The position numbers and the translations under genes were made by a program. Shown here in pieces: positions 14,906-23,056 of a stretch of DNA of 39,635 nucleotides. The notes beneath the pieces are model-generated. The model saw nothing but the letters and a program-made list of their open reading frames with translations. It ran no database searches and had not been told where the DNA came from. This stretch comes from Lishizhenia tianjinensis (GTDB lineage Bacteria; Bacteroidota; Bacteroidia; Flavobacteriales_D; Crocinitomicaceae): positions 1 to 39,635 of the forward strand of contig CAMDLY010000020.1 in assembly GCA_945902115.1 (NCBI GenBank), written 5' to 3'. Numbering within the stretch: position 1 is the stretch's first letter; each line of letters starts with the position of its first letter.

Positions 14906-16649
14906 ATGCTTACTAGTGATAAGGATGTTGTTCAATTGGTTGTAGACCAATGCAAGTTACACGGTGTCAAAACGATTGTTTTTTCTCCTGGATCTAGAAA
15001 TTCACCGCTATCTATTGCATTTGACGAAGATAATTTCTTCCAAACTATTGTAATCCACGACGAGCGCTCTGCAGCATTTTGTGCCCTTGGAATAGCGCAA
15101 GAAAAAAACGTAAGTGTGGCGCTTTGTTGCACATCTGGTTCAGCATTACTCAATTACTATCCTGCTATATCCGAAGCTTTCTACAGAAACCTTCCGCTAC
15201 TTATTTTATCTGCTGATAGGCCCGCAGCTTGGATCGATCAAGGCGATGGACAAACTATTAGACAGCAGCATATTTTCGAGCAACATACGCATGGTTTTTT
15301 TCAGTTAGAAGACATTCATTTATCAGACGATACACTTTGGTATTATCAACGTGAAACTTCGATCCTTCTTCATAAGTTATCGAACGGACCTGTACATTTC
15401 AATATTGCGTTGAAAGAGCCACTCTATCATGTTGTTGAAAAGAAAAGTGATTTTGGTAAAAAAATATCTTTTTTTAGTTCAAGTAGCAATTTACAACTTG
15501 ATATTTTTCAGATAATTAAATCAAAATTAGATGGAAAAAAAATAATGGTGATTTGTGGCCAAATGGATAGTAATAATTCGCTTACTCAAAGATTAGCCCA
15601 TTTTGCAAAGAATACGGGAGCGGTAGTTTTGGCTGAAAATATATCAAACCTCTATGATCCCCATTTCATATCATGTGTTGAAAGGGTATTCCATATGATT
15701 GAGACTGATCAGGATTATTTACCGGAAGTAGTAATTCATCTCGGAGGTGCCATCGTATCAAAACGAGTTAAAACATTTTTGAGAAATATTAAAAACCTTG
15801 AGGTAATCCGATTGTCAGAAGATACTCTTATTCAAGATACCTTTAAGCATTTAACGGTTCAAGTTTCCATTGCAGCCATTGATTTTTTTGATCAGTTCAA
15901 AGATTTTCAATCACAAAGTTCAGTAAACTTTTTTGGTAAGTGGAAACAACTGGATATAATGGCTCAAGACAAGGTCCCAATTGTTGCCGAATCGCTGAAG
16001 GGATTGAACGACTTATACGCTTTTTACTTAATTCATCAGTATGTTCCTGAATATACAGTTATTACCCGAATGAATAACTGTATATTCAGGAACATACTTA
16101 ATTCATCAGTATGTTCCTGAATATACAGTTATTCATTCGGGTAATAGTTCTGTTGTACGGTATATGCAACTGTTCGATATGGTCAAAGGAAGTGTATATT
16201 ATGCTAACAGAGGCACCAGTGGTATAGATGGGTCTTTTAGTACAGCAGTAGGTGCAGCCATGGCAAGTCCCTCAAAAAACCACTTATTCGTTTGTGGAGA
16301 TATTGCATTTATATACGATCATAATGCCTTGTGGATTGAAAACTTCCCTACCAATTTAAAAGTTATAATTATCAACAACGCAGGTGGAGGTATTTTTAGA
16401 ATCATAGATGGGGCGAAAGATTCATCAAAATCTTCACGCTATTTCGAAGCTACGCATACTCAAAACGTTATCTCTCTGGTAAATGCTTTTTCAAAAAGTG
16501 CCTTAAACGTTACTTCTTTTGAGCATTTAGAATTACACATCAAGGAATTCCTATCTGTTAGTAACAATGAATTTCAATTTCTTGAAATCGTGACAGATAG
16601 CGAGATGAACCCACATATTTTATCTAACTTTTATAAAGGAATTAAATGA
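14906..16649 (+). pseudogene. menD: menD (SEPHCHC synthase) interrupted by a 70-bp templated insertion
   Basis: MenD is a ThDP enzyme joining isochorismate and 2-oxoglutarate to make SEPHCHC in menaquinone synthesis. The first part (14906-16120) has FSPGSRNSPL and HDERSAAFCALGIAQ (catalytic Glu region). The second part (open from 16164, stop 16649) has GDIAFIYDHNALW and IINNAGGGIFR, the ThDP/Mg motifs. The frame breaks at 16064 after codon 386 (Ile). Removing 16064-16133 joins ...EYTVI to HSGNSSVVRYMQLF, the family's conserved NS..VR motif, and yields 557 residues, a normal length. As given, the first product ends in 19 or so foreign residues. ATG 14906 is preferred; an in-frame TTG at 14900 is possible. 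It may be a true mutation or a sequence artefact. terC overlaps its stop by 4 nt. Confidence 0.9.
16025..16146 (+). repeat. Forward-inverted-forward repeat (template-switch signature) in menD
   Basis: A 39-bp direct repeat (16025-16063 and 16095-16133, offset 70 bp) flanks and overlaps an inverted copy. Bases 16064-16098 are the reverse complement of 16108-16142; including the flanking TATT/AATA the match is 16060-16098 against 16108-16146, 39 bp with a 9-nt spacer. Arms 16038-16063 and 16073-16098 also form a perfect 26-bp hairpin with a 9-nt loop. Joints fall in short shared words, TATT at the first and TACT at the second. Confidence 0.95.
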
Positions 16650-17395
16650 ATTTTGACTTTTTTGAGATATTTCTAACATGGCAAGGATGGTTTTACCTAT
16701 TGATTTTATCGCTGTTGGAAATTGTATTGGGTATTGATAATATTATTTTCATCAGTATTGTCACTGATCATTTAGCACCGAAAGAAAAGCGTAAAGCAAG
16801 AAACATAGGCTTATCCATTGCTTTAATTTTTAGGTTGGGTTTGCTAGGAACCGTGTCATATATAATGCATTTAGTAGAGCCTCTTTTCATTATTGGAGGT
16901 ATAGATTTTTCTGGACAGAGTATAATATTGATAATTGGAGGATTATTTCTTATCTACAAGAGTATCGCTGAAATGCACAAAAGTATCTCAGGTCATGAAG
17001 AAACCGGGGCAAGTAAAAAGGGGAATTTAAGTGCAATTATTTCTCAAATAGTGCTAATTGATCTTGTTTTTAGCTTTGACAGCATCATTTCAGCAATTGG
17101 TATGACTAATGGTTTAGAGAAAGAAATAGAGCACAATCCAATGGCAATCATCGTTTTCGCAATAATTATTTCTATGGTGATAATGTTGATTTTTGCCAAA
17201 CAAATTGGGGATTTCATCCATGACTATCCTACGATAAAAATGATTGCCCTGAGTTTCCTTGTTGCTATCGGAATGCTTCTTATTGCAGAAGGTTTTGGAC
17301 AAGAATTTCCTAAAGGGTATATCTATTTTGCCCTCGTCTACGCCTTAATCGTGGAGATGTTAAACATTAAAATGAGAAAAAAGAAAGCTGAATGA
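16646..17395 (+). CDS. TerC family integral membrane protein
   Basis: A 249-residue polytopic membrane protein with about seven TM helices. It has the two TerC signature regions with conserved acidic residues: LEIVLGIDNIIFISIV (about 22-37) and LIDLVFSFDSIISAIG (about 136-151). TerC proteins are implicated in tellurite resistance, Mn2+ export and metalation of exported enzymes; which applies here is not visible. A cytoplasmic loop, HKSISGHEETGASKKG, lies mid-protein. It starts with an ATGA overlap with the menD stop and its own end overlaps the next gene by 4 nt, indicating translational coupling within the men transcript. No ter cluster partners (TerD, TerE) are nearby. Confidence 0.88.
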   Translation: MNFDFFEIFLTWQGWFYLLILSLLEIVLGIDNIIFISIVTDHLAPKEKRKARNIGLSIALIFRLGLLGTVSYIMHLVEPLFIIGGIDFSGQSIILIIGGLFLIYKSIAEMHKSISGHEETGASKKGNLSAIISQIVLIDLVFSFDSIISAIGMTNGLEKEIEHNPMAIIVFAIIISMVIMLIFAKQIGDFIHDYPTIKMIALSFLVAIGMLLIAEGFGQEFPKGYIYFALVYALIVEMLNIKMRKKKAE

Positions 17396-17964
17396 CGATT
17401 AAAGAGGCTCTGGCCTATTTAGGTTGTAACGATTTAGATGAACTGAATGAACGGGAAGAGCAATTGCTGTTCGAAATAAAACAAAAGTTACTCAGAAAGC
17501 CTTTTCACCTTAAAATTTTTAATAAATATAAAGAGGAAGCCGAACGTATCCAACGAGTCCTCTTTGTTTTAGATAATACAAAAAGAGAGAATGTCTCCCA
17601 CAGTGAAAATTACTCTATTGATGAGAGCATGCCGAGTCGATTTATCACAAGTTATTTGCAGGTAAAACAACATATGCTATTAACAATAAATTCAGCATTA
17701 AATTTTACGGATCTTTTTGCTAAAATTAACGATTACATAAACTTCCAACATGCTTGGGCAGCGAAATGGCTAGGGCATTATAGTGTGAGTTATAAATCGC
17801 AAGACGATAAACTTAATCCATATGATGATATGATTTGGGTACGTATTAAAAGTTGGATTATTGAGGAAAACAGAGACGATTGGAATTTACTATTCCAAGG
17901 AGATTTACAAGAAAGTATGATTGCTGAGATGGAGAGATTCAAAAATAATTACCAATTACCTTAG
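17392..17964 (+). CDS. Hypothetical protein
   Basis: I do not recognise this 190-residue protein. It has no signal peptide or TM segment and looks cytoplasmic and largely helical. An N-terminal helical stretch rich in Glu and Lys (about 15-60) is followed by a polar linker (NTKRENVSHSENYS) and a C-terminal domain with several Trp residues (HAWAAKWLGHYS, IWVRIKSWIIEENRDDWN). The ATGA overlap with terC implies co-translation, so it may act with TerC or simply ride on the operon. Its last 9 bp overlap the end of the convergent gene. Confidence 0.55.
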   Translation: MTIKEALAYLGCNDLDELNEREEQLLFEIKQKLLRKPFHLKIFNKYKEEAERIQRVLFVLDNTKRENVSHSENYSIDESMPSRFITSYLQVKQHMLLTINSALNFTDLFAKINDYINFQHAWAAKWLGHYSVSYKSQDDKLNPYDDMIWVRIKSWIIEENRDDWNLLFQGDLQESMIAEMERFKNNYQLP

Positions 17965-18525
17965 TAAGTAGAATAACAAGATAAGGTCTAAAAATGCCTG
18001 TACCAAGAGGACATTTCTCCATGGATTCTCCGGATTCAATTTAAAAAAAGGTATTGCCACCAAAGGACAGATTATGAGGTGTCCAAATTGAGAATCATAA
18101 AATTGAACGGCAACAGCCAGTATAACGAGTAGTAAAGCCCAAACAATTTTCATCGGTAGCTTATAAATAAACCAACTTATTAAAGCTAGAATTAGAAAAA
18201 TATAAGAAAAGAGTTTTGCCAGCTGAACAAGGGGTTGATTTATATACTCCTCTGTGCCATCGAAAGAAATAAAGAAACTCAACACGAAGGGGTTACAAAT
18301 TAAATTCAAATGAATATGAAGAAGATAAAAGACTATGCCGAAGCGAAATTCTGACAGTGTCTTATTTTTAAATTGAAGGTATAATACTGACAAGGTTACA
18401 ACCCAAAGAATAGGGTCGAACAATGGAAAAGGGAATAGCACTTGCTTGTAACTAATAAATAAGGATAAGGTATAGAGTGCTAAAGACAATAATGCCAAAA
18501 AAGCAACCTTACCTTCTTTAGTCAT
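17956..18525 (-). CDS. Hypothetical multi-pass membrane protein
   Basis: I do not recognise this 189-residue protein. Five or six hydrophobic segments are visible (about 8-25, 33-50, 62-85, 103-121, 125-142 and 172-188), with short polar loops such as FDGTEEYINQ. It has no obvious catalytic motif. The ATG overlaps the end of the methionine aminopeptidase gene by 4 nt (ATGA), so the two are likely cotranscribed; a functional link is not implied. The C-terminal 9 bp overlap the convergent gene. Confidence 0.55.
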   Translation of the reverse strand: MTKEGKVAFLALLSLALYTLSLFISYKQVLFPFPLFDPILWVVTLSVLYLQFKNKTLSEFRFGIVFYLLHIHLNLICNPFVLSFFISFDGTEEYINQPLVQLAKLFSYIFLILALISWFIYKLPMKIVWALLLVILAVAVQFYDSQFGHLIICPLVAIPFFKLNPENPWRNVLLVQAFLDLILLFYLLR

Positions 18526-19295
18526 TTTTTCAAGGCTTCGTAAATGTAATCGAATGTAGACAAAATTACAGGCTGACCATCCACTACAGCAATATTATGC
18601 TCAAAATGTGCACTTGGTTTACCATCGGCCGTTACTATCGTCCATTTATCCTCTAAAGTGATAACTCGCTCAGTACCCATATTAATCATTGGTTCAATGG
18701 CTATAGTAAGACCATTTTGTATTTTTTTACCCCTACCTCTTTTTCCATAATTTGGCACCTGAGGTTCTTCGTGTAAACTTTTACCCAGGCCGTGCCCCAC
18801 AAGGTCGCGAACAACTCCATAGCCATGCTTCTCTGCATGACATTGAATAGCCCAGCCAATATCCTCAATTCGATTTGACACTGTGCATTGTTCTATTCCT
18901 AAATAAAGACATTCTTTGGTCACTTTGAGTAATTGTTGTACCTCAGGCTTTACCTCTCCTACTTCAAAGGTATAAGCATGATCCCCGTAGTAACCTTTAT
19001 AAAGAGAGCCGCAATCAACAGAAACCACATCACCATCTTGAAATGCTCTATCCGTTGGAAGCCCGTGAACTACTTGTTCGTTAATTGAAATTAGCAATGT
19101 ACTTGGACAACCATAAAGTCCTAAAAATCCGGGCACTGCATCTTGAGATCGAATATATTCTTCAGCTTTTCTATCGAGTTGTCGGGGTGTATTTCCAGGT
19201 ATTATGTCTTTAGCAATTAAGCCCAATGTTCGGCTTACGATTTGAGCCGCTTCTCTCATTATGGCAATCTCCTCAGATGTTTTGTATTTAATCAT
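18522..19295 (-). CDS. map: Type I methionine aminopeptidase
   Basis: This 257-residue enzyme removes the initiator methionine from nascent proteins. All five metal ligands of the pita-bread fold are visible: Asp in VSVDCGSLY, Asp in GDHAYTF, His in GHGLGKSLHEEP, Glu in AIEPMIN, and Glu in SAHFEHNIAV. The substrate-binding His in EQVVHGLP is present too. The length matches bacterial type I enzymes without an N-terminal extension. I choose ATG 19293-19295 (MIKYKTSEE) because a -7 element at 19320-19327 would place the transcript start just upstream; in-frame TTG 19320-19322 and ATG 19314-19316 are alternatives. It is coupled to the membrane protein downstream. Confidence 0.93.
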   Translation of the reverse strand: MIKYKTSEEIAIMREAAQIVSRTLGLIAKDIIPGNTPRQLDRKAEEYIRSQDAVPGFLGLYGCPSTLLISINEQVVHGLPTDRAFQDGDVVSVDCGSLYKGYYGDHAYTFEVGEVKPEVQQLLKVTKECLYLGIEQCTVSNRIEDIGWAIQCHAEKHGYGVVRDLVGHGLGKSLHEEPQVPNYGKRGRGKKIQNGLTIAIEPMINMGTERVITLEDKWTIVTADGKPSAHFEHNIAVVDGQPVILSTFDYIYEALKK

Positions 19296-19319
19296 GAATC
19301 TATTTAAGAAAGTCATTGG

Positions 19320-19327
19320 CAAAGATA
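19320..19327 (-). promoter_or_regulatory. -7 element TATCTTTG for map
   Basis: A perfect TAnnTTTG match on the minus strand, 24 nt before the preferred map ATG and within the short gap after the acyl-CoA reductase gene. It suggests map has its own promoter even though the genes run in the same direction. Confidence 0.5.
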
Positions 19328-19333
19328 GGCATT

Positions 19334-20398
19334 TTAAAAGTCAAGACTACGTAGCCATTGCATTGTGTCTACATTATCCGCATAATCTACTAAGCTTGGT
19401 TTTTGAGCAGCCCCGAAAGGAATAAATTGATCACCAACTACACATTGAATTTCCTGTTTATTAAGCTCTAAATAGGATAAAACCTCATCGATAGCTTCGT
19501 ATTCATGGTAATGCAACATAGCTATTGGGGCATGAAGTACCTCTGACTTCTTAAGCAGTAAGAAATTATTATCGAAAATAGTCTCTAAATTCATTAGGTG
19601 AATGGCTTTATTATAGTCGTAATTATTACCATATTTTTTATTTTGAATTATAGCGGAAAAATCAAATATCGCCGAGTAAAAGTCATCCAATCGAAAACCT
19701 TTCGGAACAATCAAATGCGTGACATTACGACAACCTCTGCCAAAATATTGAAAAATATCTTGTCCAAGCAACGCTAAATCGGAATCGCTTTCTGACCCAT
19801 TCAATACAGCTACTGACGTCCTGTTTCCTCGAAATAAATGAGGTTTGGCTGAAAAATACGTTTGAAAAGTATTGGTTGAAAGTTGATCCCCAGTTGCAAT
19901 AATAGCATCGTAGTCACCAATTTTCCTATCGGTAAAAGATATTCGAGAATGCATCTCTGGTGACATCAAAGCTAAATAATTCACTATGGCCGGTAGCAGA
20001 AGACTGTCCTCTGTACTCAACTTAATTTTCACATTAAATCCCGATATCAACACACACAGAAAGTCATGAAAACCCACCAGCGGTATATTTCCCGCCATAA
20101 TGATGGCAACAGTTTTGTGACGAGCCGAAATAGTTGGATATTTCTTTTGCCATTCGTCTAATTGATCTAACGTTAACCACTGTGATATTTCCTTGAGAGA
20201 GCTTCTAACCTCCTTCTCCTCAAACCAGCCATTCCTAAAAAATGAATCAGTAATTGATTGCTCAAATAAATGATATTGTTTTTCTGTGATAAAACTAATC
20301 CCAGGATGCCACTTTTCTTTATGTCCATGTGCCTTTAAGACCTTTCCAAGTTCACATAAACACTTTATTTCTTGCTCTATTGTCATAATATTCGTCAA
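19334..20398 (-). CDS. Acyl-CoA reductase, LuxC family
   Basis: A 354-residue protein of the LuxC/acyl-CoA reductase family (aldehyde dehydrogenase fold), which reduces acyl-CoA to aldehyde with NADPH. Visible hallmarks are AIIMAGNIPLVGFHD (98-112, nucleotide-binding loop), a Lys-rich strand VKIKLSTEDS, ATGD (168-171), and FGRGCRNVTH with the candidate acyl-enzyme Cys223. It is somewhat shorter than bioluminescence LuxC (about 480), as is common for Bacteroidota members. No lux genes are nearby, so the aldehyde must serve another pathway. It is divergent from a ferredoxin gene 64 bp away. The start could also be Met5 (20386). Confidence 0.8.
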   Translation of the reverse strand: MTNIMTIEQEIKCLCELGKVLKAHGHKEKWHPGISFITEKQYHLFEQSITDSFFRNGWFEEKEVRSSLKEISQWLTLDQLDEWQKKYPTISARHKTVAIIMAGNIPLVGFHDFLCVLISGFNVKIKLSTEDSLLLPAIVNYLALMSPEMHSRISFTDRKIGDYDAIIATGDQLSTNTFQTYFSAKPHLFRGNRTSVAVLNGSESDSDLALLGQDIFQYFGRGCRNVTHLIVPKGFRLDDFYSAIFDFSAIIQNKKYGNNYDYNKAIHLMNLETIFDNNFLLLKKSEVLHAPIAMLHYHEYEAIDEVLSYLELNKQEIQCVVGDQFIPFGAAQKPSLVDYADNVDTMQWLRSLDF

Positions 20399-20438
20399 AA
20401 AAAGTACTTTTTGAACAAATAAAGACCTTTTACGTTGC

Positions 20439-20446
20439 TATATTTG
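20439..20446 (+). promoter_or_regulatory. -7 element TATATTTG for the ferredoxin gene
   Basis: A perfect TAnnTTTG match 16 nt before the ferredoxin ATG. A TTG at 20411-20413 is present but the 25-nt spacing is longer than normal. Confidence 0.5.
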
Positions 20447-20462
20447 TAAAAAAAATTCTGCA

Positions 20463-20810
20463 ATGGCAATAATGATTACCGATGAATGCATAAACTGCGG
20501 GGCTTGTGAACCTGAATGTCCTAATAATGCAATCTATGAAGGGGGAGCTGAATGGAAATATTCTGACGGTACCTCATTAAAGGGAATTATCGAAACCTTA
20601 AACGGAGGCGAACTATTGGCAGACCACCCTCATGAACCTGTGAGTATGGACATATATTATATTACGCACGACAAATGCACCGAGTGTGTTGGCTTTCATG
20701 ACGAACCACAGTGTGCAGCAGTTTGTCCAGTTGATTGCTGTGTCGATGACCCTGAATATAGAGAATCTGAAGACGAGTTATTGGCCAAGAAAAATTTCAT
20801 GCACCTCTAA
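20463..20810 (+). CDS. Ferredoxin with two [4Fe-4S] clusters
   Basis: This 115-residue soluble ferredoxin has two cysteine motifs. The first is CINCGACEPECPNNAI (CxxCxxCxxxCP, residues about 9-24). The second is CTECVGFHDEPQCAAVCPVD, a CxxC...CxxxCP set with a seven-residue insertion, the arrangement of Alvin-type bacterial 2[4Fe-4S] ferredoxins. It transfers electrons at low potential. The partner is unknown; the divergent acyl-CoA reductase is a candidate by position only. The following hydrolase-like gene begins 5 nt after the stop, so the two are probably cotranscribed. Confidence 0.9.
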   Translation: MAIMITDECINCGACEPECPNNAIYEGGAEWKYSDGTSLKGIIETLNGGELLADHPHEPVSMDIYYITHDKCTECVGFHDEPQCAAVCPVDCCVDDPEYRESEDELLAKKNFMHL

Positions 20811-20815
20811 TAAGT

Positions 20816-23056
20816 ATGAAATCTTCCATCAATGTGAGAGTTTCCCTGTACACATTGATAACTATCCTTTATTTTTCATACGTACCAGCGCAAAATCAAG
20901 GATATAAGGTCTTGAATGTTAGATTAGTCGGTGTCAATTGTAAAGCAAACATCGGGAATATTTCAAGAGTGCAGAGGTATTATGAAACCGCTGGATTTCG
21001 AATAAATCTCTATTCCCAGGAGTCTATAAGGTACGATTCATTGATGATCCCGAGGCTCGAAGACAGCAAACTACCTAACCGTTTAATGCAGAATCTAATA
21101 AATTCTTATCAAACTAAAGTCCCTAAGAAACAGTTTAATCAGCTTACAATTTTTTGCTTACCAAAAGTTGCTAACTCTTCTCCATGGCAGGGATTTGATA
21201 GGTTTGGATACGCGTTTTATGCAACTTCTTTGAATGATGACAATCGTATTTTAGGGAGTATTGCTCAAAGTTTAGGAATTAATCACGTGCCTGATAGTGC
21301 CGCTTTCCTGAAAGATAGTATTGCTATTAATTCACTAAAATTAATAACACCAAATTACACGCACGATGTAAGCCAATTCACAGATTTTGACAAAACTGGA
21401 TTATCAGCATTTTTTATTTGGGAAGAGGACGAAAATGGAGTTATTCCCTACGATCCAAATAATCCTCTTTTATCCATTAAACGTGGAAAGCGCGAAAATT
21501 ATGGCTATAAATATTTGAATCCCGGTAATTGGTTTTTCAAACCGTTCACGAGTATACAAGAAACCCTGATTTGCCCTGCTCACGTGGTGGTTGCCTTCAT
21601 TACATTTTTTGGATTGTTCATTTTTTTCCGATTAATAAAAAGATTAACGCTAAATCGGAATTGGTCCATTAAATTAAGTGGTGTGGTCGTAAAATTATTG
21701 GCTTTTTTATTTTCTATTTTCGTGGTTGGACTTAGCACATTACTTATTGACGAATACTATGTTAATCATTACGTTTTAGAAACAAAAATTCGAGAGATAG
21801 ATAAGCAAGTTAGTTCATCCTCCTTACTCAGTAAAATTGAAGATGAATTACTTTTTCAAAAAGACACAATCTCAAATTTGAGTTCACAAATCTTTAGAAA
21901 AAAGAAGGCCGATTGGTACATACAAAGAAATTTACCGGTTCTGATTTTTCAATTGAATTCGAAAAACGAATTACGCTTTAAAGAAAGTACCGAGTCTTTG
22001 ACTTATCTCGGAGATACTTTAATAGATGAAGTGAATACACATTTCATAAAAATAGAAAAACTTGGAAATAATGATGAGTTGATATCTGAACGTATTTTTG
22101 ACTATGCTGGAAAAGAACAAGTATCGACTAGTTTTCAAAAAGAGAAAATAGGAAAACGGATTGTTTTATTTATTAACGGATACAGGGCGCCGTTCTTAAA
22201 TACCGAAGAATTTTCGCGCTCAGTCATGTTAAAACAAATTCTAGCTAATAAAATTGAAATCAACACAACGGAAAATAAGATATATTCGGCTGATTTATTT
22301 AAGTATTGGAATCAATGGGACAGGTTTGATGATCGATTTATCGCAAAATTACAAGCTCATGAGGTGTATTATGCAGATGGCCATCACCCAATCAAAACAT
22401 CTAACTACGGACTAACAAAGAATCCATTTAACTTATCAATTATCAATAATATTGGGAATTTATCCTATTTCTATTTTGCTGCAGCTCACTTCCCTTCAAC
22501 CTGCAAAGATTTATCTAAGCACACGTGTAGATATGTAAATATTCCGAATTTGGGAGTAAAAAATACTTGGGAACTATTACCCTCGATCACTAACCACATC
22601 GGCTTCAATCAGAGACGTGAAAGTGGTAAAATTTCAGGTAAAAATTTACTTCAATTAATAAATGCTGAAAATAGAGTTGGCTCCTCCAAAGACACTCTTT
22701 ATATTGTGTGTCACAGTATGGGATTTGCCTATGCACAAGGCATTATTGAATCTTTACGCGGAAAGATAAATTTCGGTGGTTATTATATATTTTGCCCAGA
22801 AAATCCATCCGCTGGGAGAGTGAATAAACTAGAATGGAAAGAAGTTTGGCAATATGGTTCAAATGAGAATATTGAGGAATGCTTACAAGATGGTATTGCC
22901 CCTCAGTCCTCCGTAAAAGGACTTGAACAAAATAGGGTGTTTTTTCCAAAGGAAAGCTACTCTAATTTGGGTTTCTCAGGAAGTCATTTTATTGGAAATT
23001 TCATTTGGATTTTTGATCTACCAAAATCCCAAGTTGGATCCATTACATCTCATTAG
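20816..23056 (+). CDS. Membrane-anchored protein with C-terminal hydrolase-like domain (long paralogue)
   Basis: This 746-residue protein is not a family I recognise. It has a signal-type N-terminus ending near PAQ (about 25), a soluble region (about 28-245), two TM helices (about 252-278 and 290-313), a helical stretch, then a C-terminal domain (about 445-740) likely on the outer face. The C-terminal domain contains LFINGYR (451-457), ADGHHP (520-525), CHSMG (632-636), LQDGIAPQ (690-697) and GSH (722-724). The order strand-loop, nucleophile elbow, Asp, His fits a serine alpha/beta-hydrolase with Ser634, Asp692 and His724; the first Gly of GxSxG is Cys. The same motifs occur in the protein at 26707-27591. 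The end overlaps convergent fabF by 14 bp. Confidence 0.6.
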   Translation: MKSSINVRVSLYTLITILYFSYVPAQNQGYKVLNVRLVGVNCKANIGNISRVQRYYETAGFRINLYSQESIRYDSLMIPRLEDSKLPNRLMQNLINSYQTKVPKKQFNQLTIFCLPKVANSSPWQGFDRFGYAFYATSLNDDNRILGSIAQSLGINHVPDSAAFLKDSIAINSLKLITPNYTHDVSQFTDFDKTGLSAFFIWEEDENGVIPYDPNNPLLSIKRGKRENYGYKYLNPGNWFFKPFTSIQETLICPAHVVVAFITFFGLFIFFRLIKRLTLNRNWSIKLSGVVVKLLAFLFSIFVVGLSTLLIDEYYVNHYVLETKIREIDKQVSSSSLLSKIEDELLFQKDTISNLSSQIFRKKKADWYIQRNLPVLIFQLNSKNELRFKESTESLTYLGDTLIDEVNTHFIKIEKLGNNDELISERIFDYAGKEQVSTSFQKEKIGKRIVLFINGYRAPFLNTEEFSRSVMLKQILANKIEINTTENKIYSADLFKYWNQWDRFDDRFIAKLQAHEVYYADGHHPIKTSNYGLTKNPFNLSIINNIGNLSYFYFAAAHFPSTCKDLSKHTCRYVNIPNLGVKNTWELLPSITNHIGFNQRRESGKISGKNLLQLINAENRVGSSKDTLYIVCHSMGFAYAQGIIESLRGKINFGGYYIFCPENPSAGRVNKLEWKEVWQYGSNENIEECLQDGIAPQSSVKGLEQNRVFFPKESYSNLGFSGSHFIGNFIWIFDLPKSQVGSITSH

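Noticed and set aside
16025..16146. Reading the strong hairpin in menD as a terminator, attenuator or programmed frameshift site
   Set aside because: It lies inside a conserved coding region, has no T-run, and its three-copy structure is fully explained by a 70-bp templated insertion whose removal restores MenD.
16164..16649. A separate small gene encoding the C-terminal ThDP domain
   Set aside because: The Met at 16164 falls in the middle of the conserved MenD sequence, and the frame continues upstream to 16134 with MenD residues (HSGNSSVVRY). It is the tail of menD.
16646..17395. A tellurite resistance (ter) cluster
   Set aside because: A lone TerC family protein is common in chromosomes; no TerD/TerB/TerZ-type genes are nearby.
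19334..20398. A bioluminescence (lux) locus because of the LuxC-like reductase
   Set aside because: No luciferase, luxD or luxE-like gene is visible in the window; LuxC-family reductases occur widely without luminescence.
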